DNA from: Odobenus rosmarus divergens
Lineage: Eukaryota; Chordata; Mammalia; Carnivora; Odobenidae
Reading direction: 5' to 3'
NCBI RefSeq assembly: GCF_000321225.1
Contig: NW_004450458.1
Coordinates: 2,689,528 to 2,753,527, forward strand
DNA: 64,000 nt
Translations under genes and position numbers: made by a program
In this document: positions 20,543 through 32,358 of the stretch, piece after piece
Layout of the letters: each line of letters opens with the position of its first letter
How positions within the stretch are numbered: position 1 is the stretch's first letter
Notes under the pieces: model-generated
The model's database searches: none
What the model saw: the letters and a program-made list of their open reading frames with translations, nothing else
What the model was told of the DNA's origin: nothing

Positions 20543-22715
20543 GGTAACCTGTAAGAGGAAAAATAGCAATTTTTTCATAATTAGCACACCTATAATTTTT
20601 AGATAAATACAGCAGATTTCAGACACATTTTCAGGAAATGTAGCTGTTTACTTGTAAGAGCTATTTCAATAATAAGGTCAAAATATTAACTTTTAGTGAC
20701 TAAATTAATGTTAGTGTAACTATGGTTCCTGTAGAAAATCATGAAGAACTGTTTTGATTCTATTAATTGTATATTGAGATATGACATTTAGAAACATTTT
20801 AGAGATTCTACAGGTCTTTTCTGAAGCCACCACACTTGCCCTATCTTATAAAATATTAAATTTCTCTATACTTCATTTATACTGATAATTTGAGATAATC
20901 ATGCATTAATAATCTCTGGTTTTTATAGACCTCATATTTTTTATTTGTGTATATAAGAAAAAGAGTGATCAGACGCATATTTTTGAAAATACTTACCTGT
21001 AAAATTATTCTCAGCATCTTAGATGTTCTTTGAATTTTCAAACGATTAGAACTTACGAAAGCTGTAGAAAAGATTTATTATATTATTATATTCATACATT
21101 TATCAGAAATAATACATACACACCTGACATACCGGAGAAAATTATTTCCCAGGATTTTAAGTCATAGGAAATGTTTTAAAACATATATTAAGTATAAAGG
21201 AGAGTTAAAAATAGGCCTTGACATATTAACTAAACATATTGCTTAAATGTCTAACATAAACATTATAGAGGGGAAGAATTAAATCTTTATTGCACAGTTG
21301 ATAAAGATTGAATATTTTACATTTAATAAAAATATATTTACTTTTACTTCTCAATATTTTTCTCCTCTATTCAATTGGATTTTAGAAAACATATCTTGAA
21401 GGGTGAAATGTGAAATGTGAAAAATGTGAAAAAACATATGCTTCTCTGTATTTGTTAATCTTAAACTACTATAAATTTGGAAAAATTTTGAATTTTTACA
21501 TTAAAAATATTTTAAATCCATGCAAACACAAGTCAGTGCTTGAGAGAAGCATTTTCAGAATATGCCATGATACTACTAATCAGTGATTTTTATCTTGACT
21601 CCATTTGATAAGGCTAATACTCATTTCCTAAAAAGTCCAAGATAATTCACTCATAAAAAAAAAAGTCAACATAATTATTTTTCCTTATATCTATATATAG
21701 AAATATCATGAAAATATTTTGGTGTGTTTTGTAATTGTATCCTTTTAGCCTAAGAACTATCTGCAAATGTACTGATTCTTCATCTCTAAGAAGGCATGGA
21801 TATAGAAGTATTATGTTTTCTCCTATATAGCTCATGGAACAAATTCTTCTGTAATTCCCTGAAGCAATTATTTAATGGTAATATGCTAAAACAATGTAAA
21901 GAAACAGTTCATAGTGTCAGTTATTTTTACATATTTGTACCCAATAAATTCTTTTTAATCCCACATTTTCCAAACACTGATATAAAATCATATAAGCTTA
22001 TTTTATGTGCAAAATCACATATAGTATGCTGAATGACACTTAAAAGAAATGAAACAGTAACAGTAGCTTATTTTCTGAAGCAATTTTGACACTAATGGTA
22101 AATTACAACTTGGAAACATCTAGCATTTTTACCTTTATGAGAAAAACCTTTTTACATATTTAACATAATTCCAGGGAAAATAAACTAGAATTATGTATAA
22201 AGGTATGTATACTGTAACCAAAGGGCATTTATATTCCCCTGTAGAATACTTACAATGATTTTATTGCCATTTTGTGTCATTTTCTAAAGGATATAAAATA
22301 CAGCCAGTAAACAAACTAGACTTTAGATTTAAGGTGACACCTGCTCTTTCAGAAGCAATATTCAGATATTTAATCCTAAGAACATTGAATATTTTACAAC
22401 CAAGTAAAGTATACTTTTGCAAAAATGAAAGGACTGTGTGTTTTGGCTTGTGATTTTCCCAGCTGTGATGATCCACAGGGTCACCACAACCAGCGCCCCA
22501 TTGTCACTAAATCCCAGAGAATAAATCCCACCACCAGCCCTTATTTAACTGCTTGAGGAAATTCACATCAACGCTCTACTTGTTCAAAATGCAAAACACC
22601 CTTTCTCTAAAACAATGTTGATTCAATCTATTACTTACATAGAGTGTCGTATTATTTCTGGTCCTATCTTTGAAGTCTACAGTTGTAATAGAATTTTAAT
22701 AGACTCTTTACCCCT

Positions 22716-22754
22716 AGTTCAGATTGCTGTACTTCAGGTGTAGCAATCTGAATT
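22716..22754. repeat. Inverted repeat (11-bp perfect core, 13-bp stem)
   Basis: TTCAGATTGCT (22718-22728) is exactly complementary to AGCAATCTGAA (22742-22752). One G·T and one A-T pair extend the outside. The 13-nt loop is GTACTTCAGGTGT. It is unique sequence and lies in no recognised transposon. Confidence 0.9.
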
Positions 22755-23539
22755 CCATTGAGAAAAAAAATTCTATTTCATTACAGAACCATAATGGGTT
22801 TAACTAAGCCTCCCAATATTGCTGTATTGCTGTGGTCAGTGAATTAGTGCTATGCATACCTAAGTCCTGTGGTAAAGGGGCAAATTAAATCAAAATCTAT
22901 CTGGAATGCCATTATCTAATTTATTATTCTTCATCTTCCTTACCATATTTAAGATGGGCTCTCACTGAAGCTTTATCAGTGTGTTTTTTGGAAGCTAGGT
23001 ATGACCCATTGCACCAGCTAAATTGTCAATAAACTTGACTTAGTTTTTCCAGTTAGACTCTTGAAGAGATATCTGCCTTTATTAGCAGAAAATTCACTAT
23101 CTCTTTCTTAAGGCCGTTATACCAAAGAGCGCCAACCATGTTTCAAACCCAAGACAAGAGGAAGTCACATGTGCTCTTGTCTGCCCAGCTGCAGGCATCA
23201 CTGTGGAGCACTAACTCCAGGGGACCTGGGAGATCCTTGTCCGCCTTTGCGGAGATGGCACCAAGCTGTCCCATGCTTGAAGTCTACTTGTTCACATCAT
23301 AAACTTGTAGCACCAGGGGGTGGGGTTCTGAGGGGCTAGTCAGGTCCCTAATGGCTTCAACCTCAGCCATATGGTTTGCAGGAACTCGTTTTCACCCAAA
23401 AAGGTTGACTGTCATTTGTTGTTGTTGTTGCTTTTTTTTTTTTTTAATTTTATTATGTTGCTTTTTATGAAGGGGTTGAATTTGGAGTTCCTTACTTGGC
23501 CATTTTCATTGATGTCCTGTATTGTCTCTTAAAGCTTGA

Positions 23540-23740
23540 TGCTGACAGTGGAATTACTAGGCCAAAGAATATGACAATTAAAGGAGAGACATTTATGTGT
23601 ATATTTGCTATATATTTATGCATCTATTACACATATGTGTGGACATATGGATACATATGGATATATGTATCCCAATTGTCCTCCAGAAAAGATGAACAAA
23701 TGCATAGCCCCAACTGCAATGAATGAAAAGTTTGCCCAAC
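23540..23740 (+). mobile_element. L1ME-type 3' UTR fragment
   Basis: GTGGAATTACTAGGCCAAAG and CCCAATTGTCCTCCAGAAAA match the old L1M 3' UTR pattern ('gtggaattgctgggtcaaag … aaattgccctccagaaaggt'). It is diverged and short. Confidence 0.6.
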
Positions 23741-24036
23741 AAGACGGGGTGGATGTCACAGCTCAGGGTCACTTCCTGCCTTTGAAAAAATACTACATGA
23801 CTAAGTAGTTTTTTGTTTATTTTCAAAGCGTGGTCCATTTCCATACAAGTTGTCATGACATTGTACTTGTTTGTAATATCTATTTTCTAGCACGGGTTCT
23901 TCCCAATATTCAGTGAAACTCATAAAATAAAATGTGTGATTATATTATCAGCTTATTTTTCTAGCACAAATACTTGAGATAAATGACTCTACACAGATTG
24001 ATAAAAATTAAAAATATTCTAAGATTATTTTCTTTT

Positions 24037-24200
24037 TTAAAAAGATTTTATCTAGTTGAGAGAGAGAGAGAGAGAGAGAGCACGAGTGGGGGGAGGGGTA
24101 GAGGGACAAGCAGGCTCTCTGCTCAGTTCAATCCCAGGACCCCAGAATTATGACCTGAGCTGAAGGCAGATGCTTAACCGACTGAGCCACCCAGGTGCCC
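24037..24200 (-). mobile_element. CAN-SINE with internal deletion
   Basis: An antisense copy with tail AAAAAGATTTTATCTAGTTG, a GA tract and head end CCGACTGAGCCACCCAGGTG. A piece of the body between the GA tract and the B-box region is missing, so it is shorter than the other copies. Imperfect flanks (AAGATTATTTTCTTTT and AAGAGTATTTTTTATA) fit a decayed duplication. Confidence 0.88.
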
Positions 24201-24209
24201 ATAAGAGTA

Positions 24210-25370
24210 TTTTTTATAATCACGTTACAGTAGTTGGAAATAGACCTGTCCTGCACAACAGTTAACTTGGAAGTGACAACAAACACATTTATGTAGCAAT
24301 AGATTTAAGACTGGTTATCTTCTTATTCCCTTTTCCCCAAACCTCTCAGGCCAAAGCATATTTGTTAATTTGATGTACATTCACATATATACACAAATCA
24401 TTTTAAAGAAGTTAAATTTGGATATTTTATGGTGGCAGCCCTGATGAGTACAAGAGGATTATTAAAGTTGGTAGGAGCACATGAGAAGGACCAGTGTGAG
24501 CCAGAAGGCTGCCTGCTTCTGGTCAATGACCCTGCCATTGTGCAGTGGGAGAGAGAGATTCTTCCAGGTAATTGGTCCAGATGATAACTGGAGGAGTTCC
24601 TCAAATCTCCAGCCAATAAAACCACTCCCACACACATGTCCCTTCTTACCCACACTCTCTGGACTCTTTGTGGAATTCTTATGAATGGAGACATACTATT
24701 GAATAAGGAGAAGTCCCAATAATTCATTTCTTAGAAGATGAAGCGATGACTGAGGTTGTTTCTCTGAATCTAATTCTCAACCACAAAGAAAAGATTGTAA
24801 GTGACAGGAAACTTAGGGGAAAGTGAACTTGTTGTTCTGTTATTCCTAATTCTGGTAGAGGCTGAGTACCACCCAATTGGATATTAGGAATATACATTTC
24901 AGAAGTTCTGAGAAAAACTGGCATGATCCACCATTTGAAGATCTATAAGGGAAGATATCTCAGGAAACATGGACAAAGCTCTCAAATGGTGATTCTGACT
25001 TGCATTTTTAGATATTCTTGAAAAGAAAGAAAATATGCATCTAAATATGTGCTGTTATGCCACAAATTATTTCCCAAGAAATTCAGGTTTTTAAAGATCA
25101 TATACAAAAAAGTAGAAAGAAGGATGTATAATAAAGAATAAATATAAGAGATGAGAGTGACAAAGCAGAAAATAATGGAAAAGGACCACAAAATTTTAGG
25201 TACGAGTGGGGGAAGTGGACTCTCAGAAGGTCTGCAAGAGAGATTCAATAAGACAGGAAAAATCATGGTGTCCAGAGATATTTATTTTTCTTAACTGAGT
25301 AGTTGTATATGTCAAACATCTAACTATTTTTGCTTAATCGCAAAAGATATTTATTAAGTTATGTAAGCAG
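24210..25370. other. Unassigned non-coding DNA
   Basis: No recognised repeat. The overlapping open frames at 24398-24727 occur on both strands, and none has a matched acceptor and donor. The best is minus-strand 24398-24727 (109 codons), which I read as chance. Confidence 0.45.
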
Positions 25371-25389
25371 AAGTTACAGTAGATATTCT

Positions 25390-25597
25390 TTTTTTAAAAA
25401 ACTTTTTTAAAAAAGATTTTATTTATTTGACAGAGAGAGACATAGTGAGAGAGGGAACACAAGCAGGGGGAGTGGGAGAGGGAGAAGCAGGCTTCCTGCT
25501 GAGCAGAGAGCCCGATGTGGGGCTCAATCCCAGGACCCTGGGATCATGACCTGAGCTGAAGGCCATCGCTTAGCTGACTGAGCCACCCAAGCGCCCC
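25390..25597 (-). mobile_element. CAN-SINE with perfect 15-bp target duplication
   Basis: This antisense copy has tail AAAGATTTTATTTATTTGAC and head end GACTGAGCCACCCAAGCGCC. TACAGTAGATATTCT is identical at 25375-25389 and 25598-25612, giving exact ends. Confidence 0.96.
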
Positions 25598-25614
25598 TAC
25601 AGTAGATATTCTAA

Positions 25615-26760
25615 TGGGATGGCTGAATTCAGGAGTTGAAAGGATGTTATCAAATGTCTCTTTCTCCCTTATTTTCATCTATGTTGGCTTCATTCTTGAT
25701 ACTGTATTTTTCATATCACAGCATAGTTCAAGGCTTTTATCATTCCGAGTACTTGTTATTTTGGAAGGAAATTTTATTTCCCTGGTATCCCATTTGTACC
25801 CATTTATTTGTCCATTTCTGGAAAAAGGCTTTCTGATTAGCTTGCCATATGATTTATAGCCCCATTAGGAGATGGAAGAGTAGTTCCAGAAAGAAAAAAA
25901 AAATTGCTTCTGTAACCAGAAGAGGAACTTGTCAAATAAGCAGATGTCCTCTTTGCTATCCAGAGAAATGCATTCATTCAGCCAATGTAGATGTAGATGT
26001 GGCTCCCTGCTTTTCTAACCATGATAGTCTTCGGTTCAAGAGGCCATAAGTTTTAGGGAAAACAGTCATTCAGCAGAATGCTTGGAAAAACTAGATACCT
26101 TCAAGATGTAGGAGAGACATATGAAGTCAGTGAGATTGATCATTATTATAAACAACCCAGGAATAAACCCAAACTGTGTGTGACAAGTGAAACAGGATGT
26201 TGGCATGCTTGTTAGTTGTGCTCAGAGATAACTAGTCTTGTATATACAGAAAGTTTCTCTAGGCACAATGAGTTCCTACTAAAAGGAATGCTGTCCTGTG
26301 TCTTCCCCCATACGAAAATGGTTTTGTTTTTGATCCATTTCATCACACAAAAGTTATGAAAGGCAAAAAAATAGAAAATCCCAGTCTTGTATTTGATTTT
26401 GACATTTTCGGTTTCCATGGAATTAGAATAATTCACTTTCCAAATGTGTTTTAATTGCTGACTATGACCCCATGTTCTGTATTAGTAAATGTTATTCAGA
26501 TTTTAATATATATTTTTTCGTGTGTTATACAATGCCTCCTAGAGTCAGAAGTGAAACTGAATCATAAAACCTAAATTGTAAGCTTCTGTTAAACTGTGGA
26601 GTTAGGTTAACAATATAGCATTTCAGGGAATTTCCAAGGTGTAATCTTGGGGAGGCGGAGGTGGGGGGTGGTAAGAAAAAAGTCACAGCATTTGTTCATT
26701 CCACCTGAATATTTCTTTGAAACATGGTAGGTTAATATGTGCCATTTTATTACCACTTTT
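25615..26760. other. Unassigned non-coding DNA upstream of the exon candidate
   Basis: No interspersed repeat was recognised. The short open frames on both strands lack splice support. A GGGGAGGCGGAGGTGGGGGG purine-rich patch lies at about 26650. Confidence 0.45.
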
Positions 26761-26763
26761 CAG

Positions 26764-26910
26764 GTGTTTGGTGATATCAGTGGCCTAAGGTTTATCCCCA
26801 CTGAAGTGGTCACAGCGATTCAGGAGCATATAAATAAACTGGACAGTACACTGGAAGACTCCTTTGATATTAAATCAAGAGAAATGAAAAGAAGCCATTC
26901 AAATAAAAAG
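26764..26910 (+). CDS. Probable internal coding exon of an unidentified gene
   Basis: A 147-bp segment lies between ACCACTTTTCAG and GTATTC, with AAAAAG before the donor, so it has an acceptor and donor of ordinary quality. It is open for 49 codons and both boundaries fall between codons, so it could be included or skipped without shifting the frame. The peptide starts VFGDISGLRFIPTEVV, continues through an amphipathic AIQEHINKLD segment and ends in a basic EMKRSHSNKK. Amino-acid use is well balanced, unlike the low-complexity frames elsewhere. It overlaps no repeat. I do not recognise the protein family and assign no symbol. Neighbouring exons were not found within the window, which would mean introns of tens of kilobases on either side. 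The + strand would then be the sense strand of the host gene. A chance open frame with accidental splice sites is not excluded. Confidence 0.55.
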
Positions 26911-27009
26911 GTATTCTTTTCTACTGATTAAATACTTAACTTGGCTGTATGTGAGTGATTCAACTAAGTAGGAGCCACCAAGTGCTTCTTTGTTCTTTTA
27001 TCCTTAAAG

Positions 27010-27222
27010 CTCCACAGTGGTGCGTAAGTCACGTGAGAATAGTGTAAATTTCTCTTCCACCCACGGCCTTATAATATGTACTTTACCAGAAGTTAATAAC
27101 CAGTATTGGAAACAACAGTTAGAAGTCATGGTCATCCCAATTATGTTTTTCGGAGAGCATGGAATTCTGCCAATCTTTGTTAGTTTAGAACAATACTTGG
27201 CTACTATGGAATTTGAAGAACG
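27010..27222 (+). other. Open segment just downstream of the exon candidate (alternative exon or conserved element)
   Basis: After a pyrimidine-rich CTTTGTTCTTTTATCCTTAAAG there is an open + frame up to GAAGAACG|GTAGGA. Splicing it to the exon that ends at 26910 would leave only a 99-bp intron and hits a stop within six codons, so it cannot be the direct next exon in phase 0. The minus strand is also open here. I recognise no repeat. It could be an alternative exon with another partner, or unique conserved non-coding sequence. Confidence 0.2.
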
Positions 27223-27229
27223 GTAGGAT

Positions 27230-28170
27230 ACCATTTTTCACTTCCTTTTATAAGTAATATTCTTTCATTTGGAGGGAATAGGAGGAATGGCTAGAGCATG
27301 ATAGAACCAACTCTAAATAAATCCCTTTTCCTTTTTATTTAGCTGAGAAATTTCACATTTTTTTAAGAAGGAACTTCAAGAAAAAAAATGGAAAAATTAA
27401 ATAATAAAAATTAAAGTCCCTTGAGTAAAGTGGCTTGCAAAACATATAGTTTGTGTTCTAAGATAACAACAACCAATCTCAAAATGGCTGGCACAGATAT
27501 GGGATCTCTGCATATACCTCCACCCCTTCCAAAGGGATCAAATAAGCATACTTCCCCTTTCAGTTCTTATAGTACCCCTTTTCTTTTTTATCCCTTGCTT
27601 TTCTCTCTTTTGTCCGAAGGTTTGGAGTAGGATTTATGATCACAAACGGACAATGAACCATTAGCAGGTAGATGGGTCAAAAAAAGTCCTGCATCATGAA
27701 GAATCCTTTGCCTCCCTACCAAGCAATAAATACAGTGGAGAGCTAGGCCCTCTGATCTTTCTCTGCACCTTTCACGAAGGGTGAGCAGATATTTAAAAGC
27801 CACTTCTCTCAAATGGAAAGCAGTGTTCTGGAGGGTCAAAATTGATTCTTCTAATTAGGAAACATGAATACATCTGATCCTGGTGATTTTCCGTTCCTGG
27901 ATTTAATCATTGTCTGACTATGATGGTATCTTCAGTCTCACATAAGATGATTGCACTGAGAATTACACTAGGTGTTCCCTCTATTGGCCGAAATTAGCAT
28001 ATGCATATACTGTCTCTATTTTTCATCCTCTATGGCTAATATTGAAGGCAGATTAACATACAGTAATAACTCTGTCAACAGATCTCAACCTTACAGAAAT
28101 GAATAAATACTCCAGACACCTTTAAATAGCTTAAATTAACACACATGCCTACTTCTGGCAGTTCAATTCT
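27230..28170. other. Unassigned non-coding DNA
   Basis: No recognised repeat or exon. The overlapping open frames on opposite strands at 27421-27839 have no splice support. Confidence 0.45.
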
Positions 28171-28189
28171 TCTTTCAAGATGAGACTTG

Positions 28190-28383
28190 TGAGGCACCTG
28201 GGTGGCACAGTCATTAAGTACCCGCTTTTGGCACAGGTCATGATCCCAGGGTCCTGGGATCGAGCCCCATCCTGTGGGGCTCCCTGCTCAGTGGGAGACT
28301 GCTTCTCCCTCTCCTCTCTGTTCAGGCTCTCTCTCGCTATCTCTGTCTCTCTCTCTCAAATAAACAAAATCTAAGAAAAAAAA
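28190..28383 (+). mobile_element. CAN-SINE with perfect 13-bp target duplication
   Basis: The sense copy has GAGGCACCTGGGTGGCACAG and CCCAGGGTCCTGGGATCGAG, then a CT-rich body and an AAATAAACAAAATCT tail. AAGATGAGACTTG is repeated at 28177-28189 and 28384-28396. The A-box region is altered (CATTAAGTACCC). Confidence 0.95.
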
Positions 28384-28974
28384 AAGATGAGACTTGAATG
28401 CACTATCACTGATTTTTTTCCTTCCTCACCTCCATTCTTGCAAGTATAATTAGTTATAGTTTTGATCACCAGGCACTTACTTCTGCTTTCACTTAACAGT
28501 TTTGTTAAGTGCCGACTTCTGCCTTCCCCATTTCAACATGGCATGCCTGTGGATAGAGAACTTTTGAATGTATCTTCCTATTGACAGAACTTAGAAGAGT
28601 GTTGAGTACAATTCAGGAGCTAATTAATATTTCCTGTTGAAAAGATGATGTGAAAGAGAGTGGGGGTGGGGTGGCGATTAAGGCCAGGTCTTCATGGTGT
28701 TCTCATTTATAGTACAAAAAAGGCCAGACAAAAAGAAGGGGGCCAATGCAGTAAAACAGATTCTATGAAAGACTTGTATCAGTACAAAATATACTGAGAA
28801 GGAATAGATGTATACAAATCAGATTTCTGCATTTTAAGCTGTATTTCATTAGATCCTTAGTTCAAGTTGATAACTCGAGTATTGTTGAACAAACAATATG
28901 GTAATTTTTTTTTACTGAATTGTCATTCACTTAACTGAATTAATAAAAATGCCGACTGATTTTTTAAATCTGCT

Positions 28975-29115
28975 ACTTTTATTTATACTCCCTTCACTAA
29001 AACTTAAGCTTTATGAGGGCAGGAATCACTGTTTCCTTTATTTACTTTTGCTCTCTCCAGTCCTTAACACTGACTTTGAACTACTAAGTACTCGGTCAGT
29101 TTTTGTTGCATGAAA
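28975..29115 (+). mobile_element. L2 3' end fragment
   Basis: AACTTAAGCTTTATGAGGGC, AGGAATCACTGTTTCC and a terminal GTTGCATGAAAGAATAA match the L2 'taagctccttgagggcagg … ttgaatgaatgaa' ending. Confidence 0.7.
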
Positions 29116-29527
29116 GAATAAAGTCATAGGTCAGGTTTCACTTAACTTTATATTTAATGTATTGTGTGACAGTGAACTGAACAAACAATACAGAGGACAG
29201 CAACAACAAACACAAAACACTTTTCTTTGTTATGTGTTTCCTTTAGGAATTGGTGGCCCCAATGGAAGACTAGTATAATTAAGAAAAGCAGTGTTTTCTG
29301 GCTCCCGAAGGAAGCCCACGGCCACAGCGTATTTCCTAATCCAAGGAGTCTCTTACTACATTATTTCAACACATGAGTTGTTCAGTATTTTAAAATGGAA
29401 GTCTATAGTGCTTTGTTGCTTTTGTTGCTTTCTATTTGTTTTCCTTGCTGTTGAACTTATCTTACTGAGCATTAAGCATTAAGTAATAGATTCAATATAT
29501 GAGTCATTCTAATACTTTTATAACATA

Positions 29528-29553
29528 GTGTGTGTGTGTGTGTGTGTGTGTGT
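29528..29553. repeat. (GT)n microsatellite
   Basis: About 13 uninterrupted GT units. Confidence 0.95.
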
Positions 29554-30786
29554 TGGGTAGAGATTGACTAACATGTTTTTCAAGAGTTCTCTCTTCTCCT
29601 TGAATATTCATGGGCTCAGTGCTATAATTCAATCCAACACTGAAAGAATTTGGAACTATCTTACCTAAATGTTGCATTTGCATTGGCACTGAGATAACCT
29701 ATTTAATTTAGATTTTTTTTTGGATGTACATGTATGGTTAGGTTCTTAATAGAAAAAAAAAAGAAAAAAGATCTTTTTATTCTTATAGTCAATTCCTTTC
29801 ATCCTCTGTGGCATTGCATATAAGAATTCCATGGATAAGGAGAGATAGAGTGGTCATTGTAAATAGATGGTCTATAAGAACAGAGTTCTAACATGGGGGA
29901 TCCTAGTATAATATCCACTTAACAGTGTCCACATATTTAGATGCAGTGCAAAATGTTATGTTAAAATTCAAGGTAGATTTCTGGGGGACTATATTTCGCA
30001 GATACATATATCTACATATATATATCCGTGAATCTAGTCATCAGTTTTCCTCAGTATATTGAGGATAATTTATAATGCTCATAGTTATTTTTCAAGAATT
30101 TGTTAGTAAAACAAGCTTTGTTTTATCTATAAACTCATGCGTGTTTGCTTAATAATTTCATTGGTAACTTTATTTTTAGGATTATAGTTACTAATTGATG
30201 TGTGTCATTCACATTGATATTTTCTCACATATAGAAATAATACACAATACAATGGCTATAATTGAAAATTGTAAGTTAAAAAAATCCTTTTAGTACGTTG
30301 TTTTTGCTCTTACCTACTGTGTTCTTATTACCTAAATAGATTTTCCATTTGAAATTAAATTCTTTTAAAGAATAAAAATATAAATAAGAAGGAATTAAAA
30401 ATTTAAGTGGTTGCTATAAATTTGAAAGTGAGATCTATTAAATGTTCCTTGTATTAAGCTCAGTGACAATAGATATATTATACTAAGTGTCAGTTGAGCA
30501 AGTGGATAAAAAATGAGTGATTTTCATCCTTCAGTTAAATATGATGCTAAGTGGTATGTGCTAGCATTAAAAGCAAATTACTTATCACTTCAACAATCAC
30601 AGCATGAGAGCATTCTATTGGAAGCTGTATTTCCAGTCTTTCTTAGTCTTCAGTTTTATTAAATCAACTCATAATGCTTGGATAAGCAGGGGAAAAAAGT
30701 CTTGATGACATTATGGCATTTCCATTTTATAAGTGCTTATTCAAGATGTCTCCAAAATGGTCTTTTCAATGTATTAGTCAGTAAGA

Positions 30787-30789
<3 letters not shown>

Positions 30790-30827
<38 letters not shown>
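30790..30827. repeat. (CA)n microsatellite, about 19 units
   Basis: A pure CA run in unique sequence; the longest clean dinucleotide tract in the window and likely polymorphic. Confidence 0.95.
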
Positions 30828-30829
<2 letters not shown>

Positions 30830-31604
30830 TTCATCTGGCCCAGCCATCTATGTGAAGCACAAGTCCCTTCTACTGTATCATTTCCAGTTGGCCCTCTAGC
30901 TTAATCTTAATCACTTCGAGGAATGGGAAAATCACCACTTTAAGTGAAAATGCTTACTACTAGGAATACCTTCCAAGACCTTGAAAAGAGCTCTTATTGG
31001 GTCTGAGATCTTGGTGAAAACCTGCTAAATATAGTAGATCAGAGCCTTGACAAATTATAAGTCCTAAATAACTAGTTATTGACTGAGATAAACAAAGCTT
31101 TGTTGTTTTTCAAAATCCAAAATATTTTCTTTTAAATACAGTGAATTTACATAGATTTTTATTTTTGTGACTGATAAAAAGTGGAGGTGAGAAAAGAACA
31201 GATATACTCAAAGGTGAAAGAGATAACTCAGGGTACTCCCTCCAGGGCTCCAGGAAAAGTCCAACCCTCCTCCCCCACCCCCACAAATTAACTTCTTACC
31301 TATTCCACCAATACCTCCAATGTTTTAAATAGGGTCAAATATTTGTATTATACAGTGAGACATTGGCCTTGTGGCATTGAACAGCTGTTGGCTACAGGTC
31401 TGCTTGATCTTGGACAATGAGGACATTGGCAGCACCAGGATAGATCACAATTTAGAGGCCCTTTGCTTACTATTTTCTTAATCTGTTGAAACCCCGGAAG
31501 GAGCAGAAGTTCATTCTTAAAGTGGTATAAATTCTTTAAGGATAACCTCTCCAACATCTAGGTCATAATAGGAATTCAGTAATTATATAATAAGTGGGTT
31601 GATG

Positions 31605-31720
31605 AATGTCATAGTGGTTAAGAGCTGGGGCTCTGAGTTAGACCTGGATCAAAATCTTCCTCTATAACGTACTATAACTTCCTCTGTGCAGCACTGAATA
31701 AGTGACTCGACCTTCTGAAG
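31605..31720 (+). mobile_element. MIR fragment
   Basis: CATAGTGGTTAAGAGCTGGG, GCTCTGAGTTAGACCTGGAT and AATAAGTGACTCGACCTTCT are the MIR 5' half and core. Confidence 0.8.
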
Positions 31721-32083
31721 CACATCAAAGAATATCTGCTAATCCAGTGACATAATCTGTATATATGGTTTTCAGGTTGCATGATTAGAGACAATATCTG
31801 AATATCTGATGCAACCTGTCCACTTGAGTCCTGGAGAAAGTCTACTTCACAGTAGGGATCACCAAGTCCTAAATTGACCACAGAGGATGTGAGAACTTGG
31901 TCAGGAAGAGAGCTTGAATGGGTATAAACAGGCTCCAAGAGACAGATTGTTAACTAATGCACCAAAGGTCTTTTTCTTCTGAAGCAGACTATATACTTTC
32001 AGTTTAGCCTTTCCTTGAATGGCCTTGGTTGTCCTGCTTCAGTTCATTCTATGTTTAATGTGAGTATGTAGCATGATTTTCTT

Positions 32084-32197
32084 GTTTTTGTTTGTTTTTT
32101 ACATTTAAAGTAATCTTTACACCCAGTGTGGGGCTCGAACTCACAACCCTGAGAACAAGAGTTGCATGTTTTTTCAACTGAGCCAGCCAGGCGCCTC
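32084..32197 (-). mobile_element. Short old-type CAN-SINE (no CT-rich body)
   Basis: About 114 bp, antisense. It runs from TTTACATTTAAAGTAATCTT through ACACCCAGTGTGGGGCTCGA to CTGAGCCAGCCAGGCGCCTC. The duplication AGCATGATTTTCTT is identical at 32070-32083 and 32198-32211. This is the short tRNA-derived variant with CTGGCTGGCTCAG and without the CT body; the only other copy here is at 46301-46407. Confidence 0.93.
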
Positions 32198-32358
32198 AGC
32201 ATGATTTTCTTAACAGTTCTCTTTATGAAGGCATCAAAGTAGTTCCAACCAACTGCTCATGTGGGGCTTTGTCAGTGTCCACTTATACAGGGCTGTTGTG
32301 AAGAATAATAGGGTTGATGAAGGAAATGTATTAGCTATGATACTGGCTAAGCAAATTA

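Larger units (their letters stand above)
19020..23530. other. AT-rich non-coding region
   Basis: About 4.5 kb with very high A+T between 19600 and 22300 and no recognised young repeat. It contains an interrupted TA/TG tract (20450-20540), a small GTGAAAT tandem (about 21400-21430) and a hairpin at 22716-22754. All open frames are short and have no credible splice boundaries. A unique, less AT-rich patch at 22440-22600 could be a conserved element. Confidence 0.5.
29120..31600. other. Unassigned non-coding DNA with two microsatellites
   Basis: No gene or recognised repeat apart from a GT run (29528-29553) and a CA run (30790-30827). Open frames crossing those runs are not genes. Confidence 0.5.

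Noticed and set aside
27004..27234. Minus-strand 76-codon open frame opposite the 27010 segment
   Set aside because: It mirrors the + frame, has no acceptor/donor pair on the minus strand and no recognised motif.
30678..30899. 73-codon open frame with poly-His/Thr
   Set aside because: Produced by translating the (CA)n microsatellite.
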